Positions 5,541 through 8,607 of a stretch of DNA of 8,607 nucleotides are shown here, in pieces. This DNA comes from CALCCV01 sp964388665 (GTDB taxonomy: Bacteria > Bdellovibrionota > Bdellovibrionia > Bdellovibrionales > Bdellovibrionaceae). The DNA lies in assembly GCA_964388665.1 (NCBI GenBank), contig CAYMBJ010000117.1, forward strand, positions 1-8,607. The letters are read 5' to 3'. Under the pieces are notes generated by a model. The model had not been told where the DNA came from. It ran no database searches and saw nothing but the letters and a program-made list of their open reading frames with translations. How positions within the stretch are numbered: the stretch's first letter is position 1; each line of letters opens with the position of its first letter. Position numbers and translations under genes: made by a program.

Positions 5541-6683
5541 TCACCTGCTTGCAACAGGAACCTGATTTTTGATCTCAACCTCAACTTCGTCTTTGTCGCG
5601 CAATACTCCAGCGGTAATCACGAGAACATTTCTAACAAACTGATACTGGTTGGCTTCAAGTTTGACTCCATTCACCTTTACATTGAGAATTTGCACATTC
5701 CCCCTGATGTCAAAAGTACGAATCACAGACTGCTCGAGGTCTTCGGCGATATCACGAAAATGCATCTGCCAATCGGAGTCACAAATGTTAAAGGCGCGCC
5801 CACTGGTTGCACGACTCAGATCTTTGTAGACGTGACCAACTCCGGCAGCACAGGGAGACTCAGATTTGCTAAGTGCAACAAAAGAAAAGACCTTTACGGG
5901 CGCGGTGGCCGTGGCTTCTTTGTAGATCTCTAAAAAACGCTGATCCTGAACATCTGTCGCCTCGTCATCAGTAACAAAGACAAACACCTTTTTGGCAGCA
6001 TCGCGAAAGATTTGGCTTTTATTGAGTCCGACCAAATTTTGATAGTGCTGCTTGCACTTTTGAAAATCACTACAAAATGGATATTTGATTTGATCACCGC
6101 ACTTTTTAGGATCGGTGCAAACCAACTGACTGGCCCAATACAAAGCATCATGCGAACCAATCAAATGATCAATGGACAGCACATCTTGTGACAAGCTGGC
6201 GCCCATAATGTCGGGCACATTGATCACATAATCGCGATTGTAATTGCTTGCGTTGGCTTTGGATAAGATGATGGTGCGCAAATTGGCAAACTGACGAACA
6301 TGCTCAATGAAGCTCTTTAGGTTTCTGCGGATGTGGGCAATCTCCTCTTTCATAGAAGTGGAGTTGTCGATGACCCAGACGATGTCGAGCGGTCGTTGCG
6401 AGCGGATCGAGTCCACGCTGAATTTCAATATTTCAGTCTTTGGCTTTTGCTCATCTGGGTTGCAATTGTTAGCCAGACACTGGCCATCGACGATCACCTC
6501 GTCCGTCAAGGGACCGGTGACTTTATCCCCGCCTTCAGGCTCCCCGGTCTTGCCACCACTTTGAATGGAAGCTCCTTGCTTTAGACCCGTAAAATTCATT
6601 TCTTTATTGCAGGCACAAAGTGCCAACATCAAAATGCCTAGACCAAGAGATGCAAACGTACGTACCACAAATACCCAACCCAT
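5541..6683 (-). CDS. VWA-domain lipoprotein (380 aa)
   Basis: A lipoprotein signal peptide is visible: MGWVFVVRTF, hydrophobic ASLGLGILMLAL, and a lipobox LCAC with the lipidated Cys at residue 25. A Gly/Pro-rich linker (about 38-60) leads to a von Willebrand factor A domain starting at LDIVWVIDNSTSM (99-111). The MIDAS metal-binding motif DxSxS is intact (D106, S108, S110), and VFVFVTDDEATD (233-244) is the strand carrying the second acidic site. Eight cysteines besides the lipid one (C69, C74, C189, C195, C204, C210, C278, C301) suggest disulfides, fitting a periplasmic or outer-membrane location. A C-terminal beta-rich region (about 325-373) follows. VWA domains of this kind bind protein ligands in a metal-dependent way; the ligand is unknown. 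The start has GGGGG (6688-6692) 4 nt before ATG. It may be co-transcribed with GH3, though the 71-bp gap could hold a separate promoter. Confidence 0.85.
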   Translation of the reverse strand: MGWVFVVRTFASLGLGILMLALCACNKEMNFTGLKQGASIQSGGKTGEPEGGDKVTGPLTDEVIVDGQCLANNCNPDEQKPKTEILKFSVDSIRSQRPLDIVWVIDNSTSMKEEIAHIRRNLKSFIEHVRQFANLRTIILSKANASNYNRDYVINVPDIMGASLSQDVLSIDHLIGSHDALYWASQLVCTDPKKCGDQIKYPFCSDFQKCKQHYQNLVGLNKSQIFRDAAKKVFVFVTDDEATDVQDQRFLEIYKEATATAPVKVFSFVALSKSESPCAAGVGHVYKDLSRATSGRAFNICDSDWQMHFRDIAEDLEQSVIRTFDIRGNVQILNVKVNGVKLEANQYQFVRNVLVITAGVLRDKDEVEVEIKNQVPVASR

Positions 6684-6697
6684 TTTACCCCCAGAAT

Positions 6698-6726
6698 TTT
6701 GTACTGCCCCACTCTAGCTCACCCAA
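6698..6726 (-). promoter_or_regulatory. Candidate sigma-70-type promoter for the VWA lipoprotein gene
   Basis: On the minus strand TTGGGT (complement of 6721-6726) is followed, after exactly 17 bp, by TACAAA (complement of 6698-6703). Transcription would begin close to the GGGGG Shine-Dalgarno run, giving a very short leader. Spacing is ideal, but both boxes are imperfect. Confidence 0.35.
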
Positions 6727-6873
6727 CCACGACTGAGCCATTAGGAGAGGGGACATTGGCCCTATCGGCGAGTTGCCTCCAGACTTTCGGTATTAAATTG
6801 ATAATATGGATTTTTCTTAGGACAGTAGATCGAAGCGTCAAGTTCCTCTACGGTTCATCTCTCTCGACCAGAC

Positions 6874-6911
6874 CTAGGCTCTGGGCGAATGAGGTGGAGC
6901 CTGGCTTTTTT
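6874..6911 (+). terminator. Intrinsic (rho-independent) terminator without an obvious gene
   Basis: CTAGGCTC (6874-6881) pairs with GAGCCTGG (6897-6904), seven Watson-Crick pairs plus one T-G wobble. Two more wobble pairs are possible inside the loop, and six T residues follow (6906-6911). The T run is present only for plus-strand reading. The nearest gene to the left is on the other strand, so the terminated transcript would have to be a small RNA or the relic of a lost gene. Confidence 0.5.
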
Positions 6912-7074
6912 GACTACTTTCTACTCAACATTATTATCAGATCGGGTCGGCTCAACAACTGCAGAAGCCAAATTTAAATCAAATATGCTCTGCTGCAAGC
7001 TTAAATTCCTTGAGCCTGTTTCAAGAATCATGCATATTCAGGGACTCAAACATTCTTTGATATCGCCAGATAAT

Positions 7075-7150
7075 CGTCTCTTAGCGTAGTTGGTAGCGCG
7101 CTTCCTTGACATGGAAGAGGTCACTGGTTCGAGTCCAGTAGAGACGACCA
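7075..7150 (+). tRNA. tRNA-Val (anticodon GAC)
   Basis: All arms fold. The acceptor stem is CGTCTCT (7075-7081) with AGAGACG (7140-7146). The D arm has GCGT/GCGC around AGTTGGTA. The anticodon stem is CTTCC/GGAAG with loop TTGACAT, placing anticodon GAC at 7108-7110. The T stem is ACTGG/CCAGT with loop TTCGAGT. Discriminator A and an encoded CCA complete 76 nt. The first pair is C1-G72 rather than the usual G1-C72. The sequence resembles E. coli tRNA-Val(GAC) in its anticodon loop and T loop. Its 3' end is the likely integration site of the element that follows. Confidence 0.93.
7123..7150 (+). other. Candidate attachment site (attL) at the tRNA 3' end
   Basis: Tyrosine recombinases encoded next to a tRNA and reading away from it normally integrate into the tRNA 3' half, from anticodon loop or T arm to CCA, regenerating it. 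The integrase starts 94 bp after the CCA. The partner repeat is not in the window, so exact borders cannot be set. Confidence 0.35.
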
Positions 7151-7176
7151 ATAATTTCAAGTACTTACGAGATTTG

Positions 7177-7218
7177 AGTTGGTACAGAAATAAGCCCAAA
7201 GTTGGTACAACCTACCAA
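7177..7218. repeat. TTGGTA repeats between tRNA and integrase (possible arm sites or operator)
   Basis: AGTTGGTACA occurs twice in direct orientation (7177-7186 and 7200-7209, 23 bp apart). The second copy forms an inverted repeat with TACCAA (7213-7218) around CAACC. Position just before int suggests integrase arm-type binding sites or an operator controlling int. Confidence 0.45.
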
Positions 7219-7244
7219 TTGATTTTAATCCCCGACTAGCCGAT

Positions 7245-8354
7245 ATGTCCCTTATGAAGCTATCTCATTGGCACAAGTGGGCACTAACTACACACCGTAA
7301 GGGCGTTAAGATCATTCGTCGATATCGTTACGTGAACGAGCGCCGCGTCTGGGAAACCTATCCAAAACATAAGTACGCCGATTTTAGCCCACAAGAAGTC
7401 GAAGCTCTAGTTCGCAGATTAAACGCCAGCCGCGAACAAGCAGAACTTGAAGCAAAGAAGCGTTTTGAATACGACCATGCGTTCATTAATACCAAGATAT
7501 TGGATCAGTTTGAAAGAATGCTCAGAACTAGAGCCAACAAAGAAGAGCGAATCAAGACCCAACTCTCGATGCTGCACAATTACGTCTGTAGGTATTTTGT
7601 TCACACAATCAAGATCACCGATCCTGATAAATGGAAAAAGTACGAATCCGGTTTTGGTGAATTTCTTCTACAGCAAAAGATTGGCAAGGATACAATTAAG
7701 AGAATCATTCAAACCGCCAACAGGTTTCTAAAGTTTCTTCACAACGCCTACCCCGAAGAAGTTAGAATGATCAGCCTCGACCCGGTGTCGTTACAAGTAC
7801 TTAAAAATATAACCTCAAAGAACACAGGGCGCGCTAAGTATATAAATGAAACCGACTTTGACCGGATCTGTGCTCAGATTGACGCGCGCATACTCCCTAT
7901 GGTAAAATTGGCTTATACCTTTGGACTTAGAAGAGCAGAAACGCTTGGATTGAGCCTAGACTGTGTATTTGAAGACGGTCTAGCAGTGGAGCGCCAGCTT
8001 GTCAAAGTCGAGCCCGCGCCCCAATACGACCAACTAAAGGGTAAGGAGAATAGGTTTGTTCCCTACTGGAACTGTACAGCCAACGACGCATACGAGTGGA
8101 TATCGGAAATGGGACTTTTGCACCCCGATACTATTACGCACCTGTTTGACGCCGCCATGGTTGAATTGAAGTTTGAATACCAGTTTCATGATCTGAGAAG
8201 AACTTTCATTAGTAACTCATTAAGGACGGTTCACTACCTTGATGTGAGACTGGCGGCAGGACATAAAGACCTAAAGACAACACAAGGGTATATTCAAGAC
8301 GATAGACAGCTACAACGTAAGAAGTTCAAACCAAAACTCAAAACAGCGAGGTAA
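7245..8354 (+). CDS. int: Tyrosine recombinase / phage-type integrase (369 aa)
   Basis: A site-specific recombinase that cuts and rejoins DNA through a tyrosine. Residues 1-60 are basic (HRKGVKIIRRYRYV) and may be the arm-binding domain. About 80-180 is the helical core-binding domain. The catalytic domain carries Arg229 in YTFGLRRAE, a Lys candidate near 265-267, His315 and Arg318 in FHDLRRTF, His340 in AAGHKD, and the nucleophile Tyr349 in TTQGYIQ. All key residues are present, so it should be active. The length is normal for the family. The start at 7245 has no clear Shine-Dalgarno sequence; ATG at 7254 is an alternative. It reads away from tRNA-Val, its presumed target. Base composition is more AT-rich than the genes to the left, consistent with transfer. 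Confidence 0.92.
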   Translation: MSLMKLSHWHKWALTTHRKGVKIIRRYRYVNERRVWETYPKHKYADFSPQEVEALVRRLNASREQAELEAKKRFEYDHAFINTKILDQFERMLRTRANKEERIKTQLSMLHNYVCRYFVHTIKITDPDKWKKYESGFGEFLLQQKIGKDTIKRIIQTANRFLKFLHNAYPEEVRMISLDPVSLQVLKNITSKNTGRAKYINETDFDRICAQIDARILPMVKLAYTFGLRRAETLGLSLDCVFEDGLAVERQLVKVEPAPQYDQLKGKENRFVPYWNCTANDAYEWISEMGLLHPDTITHLFDAAMVELKFEYQFHDLRRTFISNSLRTVHYLDVRLAAGHKDLKTTQGYIQDDRQLQRKKFKPKLKTAR

Positions 8355-8359
8355 TTAAA

Positions 8360-8524
8360 ATGGCTAAGAAGCAATTTAATCTAAAAAGCGTATTATTCTG
8401 TAAGTCCTTTCGTGCGTTGGACAAGCACTGGTCAATTCAATTACAAGTCGACCCATGGAATAAATTCGCAGGTATCAGGCCAAACAACGTACAAATACTC
8501 AAAATTCTCACATTAATAAAATAA
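8360..8524 (+). CDS. Small protein of unknown function (54 aa) following the integrase
   Basis: ATG at 8360 starts 5 nt after the integrase stop, with GAGG (8348-8351) overlapping that stop region as a ribosome site, so it is probably translated from the same message. The product begins MAKKQFNLKS and ends in QILKILTLIK. It is basic, has no signal peptide and shows no family I recognise. Placement right after int is where excisionases or small regulators are often found, but nothing in the sequence proves that. It could also be the surviving start of a longer gene. Confidence 0.45.
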   Translation: MAKKQFNLKSVLFCKSFRALDKHWSIQLQVDPWNKFAGIRPNNVQILKILTLIK

Positions 8525-8607
8525 AGCCTATTTGGACCTCTTGTCCTTCTCAACGGAGACATCTCAAAGTTAGTTGAAACTTGAAAGAGGGAGCCCTTTT
8601 GTGGAAG

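Larger units (their letters stand above)
6684..7074. other. Gene-free stretch between VWA gene and tRNA-Val
   Basis: No convincing protein gene is seen on either strand; the frames that are open here lack good ribosome sites and read through the terminator at 6874-6911. The stretch holds the likely VWA promoter (minus strand), an AT-rich patch with an extended -10-like TGATAATAT (6799-6807, plus strand), the plus-strand terminator, and presumably the tRNA promoter in the last 70 bp, for which I see no clear boxes. Confidence 0.6.
7151..8607 (+). mobile_element. Left edge of a tRNA-Val integrated element (incomplete)
   Basis: tRNA, repeat-rich gap, integrase and a small unknown gene lie in the standard order for a genomic island or prophage edge. 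The stretch is visibly more AT-rich than the queD or GH3 regions. The element continues beyond the right end, and nothing in the visible part tells whether it is phage, conjugative or a passive island. Confidence 0.5.

Noticed and set aside
6699..6977. Plus-strand frame of 92 codons in the intergenic stretch
   Set aside because: It starts inside the VWA promoter, has no ribosome site, and reads through a good terminator hairpin and T run.
7159..7166. Palindrome AAGTACTT after the tRNA
   Set aside because: Eight bases are expected by chance in a window this size, and nothing else supports a function.
8534..8546. GGAC/GTCC hairpin after the 54-aa gene
   Set aside because: Four pairs and only a broken pyrimidine run follow; too weak to call a terminator.

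Overview
The window (8.6 kb) looks like a Bdellovibrio-type (Bdellovibrionota) chromosome. The main pointer is a member of the TIGR02147 family, known mainly from Bdellovibrio and Fibrobacter. Supporting signs are several exported proteins of no obvious family, a von Willebrand A (VWA) lipoprotein, a bacterial GH3-type adenylate-forming enzyme and a mixed base composition. This is inference from gene content; there is no rRNA or other marker to confirm it.

Left part (about 175-1067): two paralogous pterin enzymes lie head to head only 32 bp apart. The rightward one is QueD-like (CxxxHGH motif) and should make 6-carboxytetrahydropterin for queuosine/preQ0. The leftward one carries ExxHGH, the mark of the PTPS-III type that can stand in for dihydroneopterin aldolase in folate synthesis. 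Both would use 7,8-dihydroneopterin triphosphate, so the pair may sit at the folate/queuosine branch point. Both also show odd active-site positions. A very short reading frame with a strong ribosome-binding site follows at 1121-1255.

Centre (3532 down to 1180, minus strand): a tight three-gene operon encodes two exported proteins of unknown function and then a TIGR02147 regulator-like protein. All three start with GTG, each has its own Shine-Dalgarno sequence, and the reading frames overlap by 4 and 7 bp. A pair of direct repeats just upstream of the first gene is a candidate operator.

Centre right (6683 down to 3760, minus strand): a VWA-domain lipoprotein is followed after 71 bp by a GH3-family enzyme. 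A short palindrome sits in front of the GH3 start, and a 15-bp tandem repeat runs across its stop codon, leaving a series of in-frame stops.

Right part: a gene-free stretch (6684-7074) contains a plus-strand intrinsic terminator without an obvious gene. Then comes tRNA-Val(GAC) at 7075-7150, followed by a tyrosine recombinase reading away from it and an unknown 54-aa reading frame. This is the usual layout of the left edge of an integrative element inserted at the 3' end of a tRNA gene. Repeated TTGGTA motifs lie between tRNA and integrase. The far end of the element is outside the window.

No CRISPR array, IS element, rRNA or replication origin was seen.
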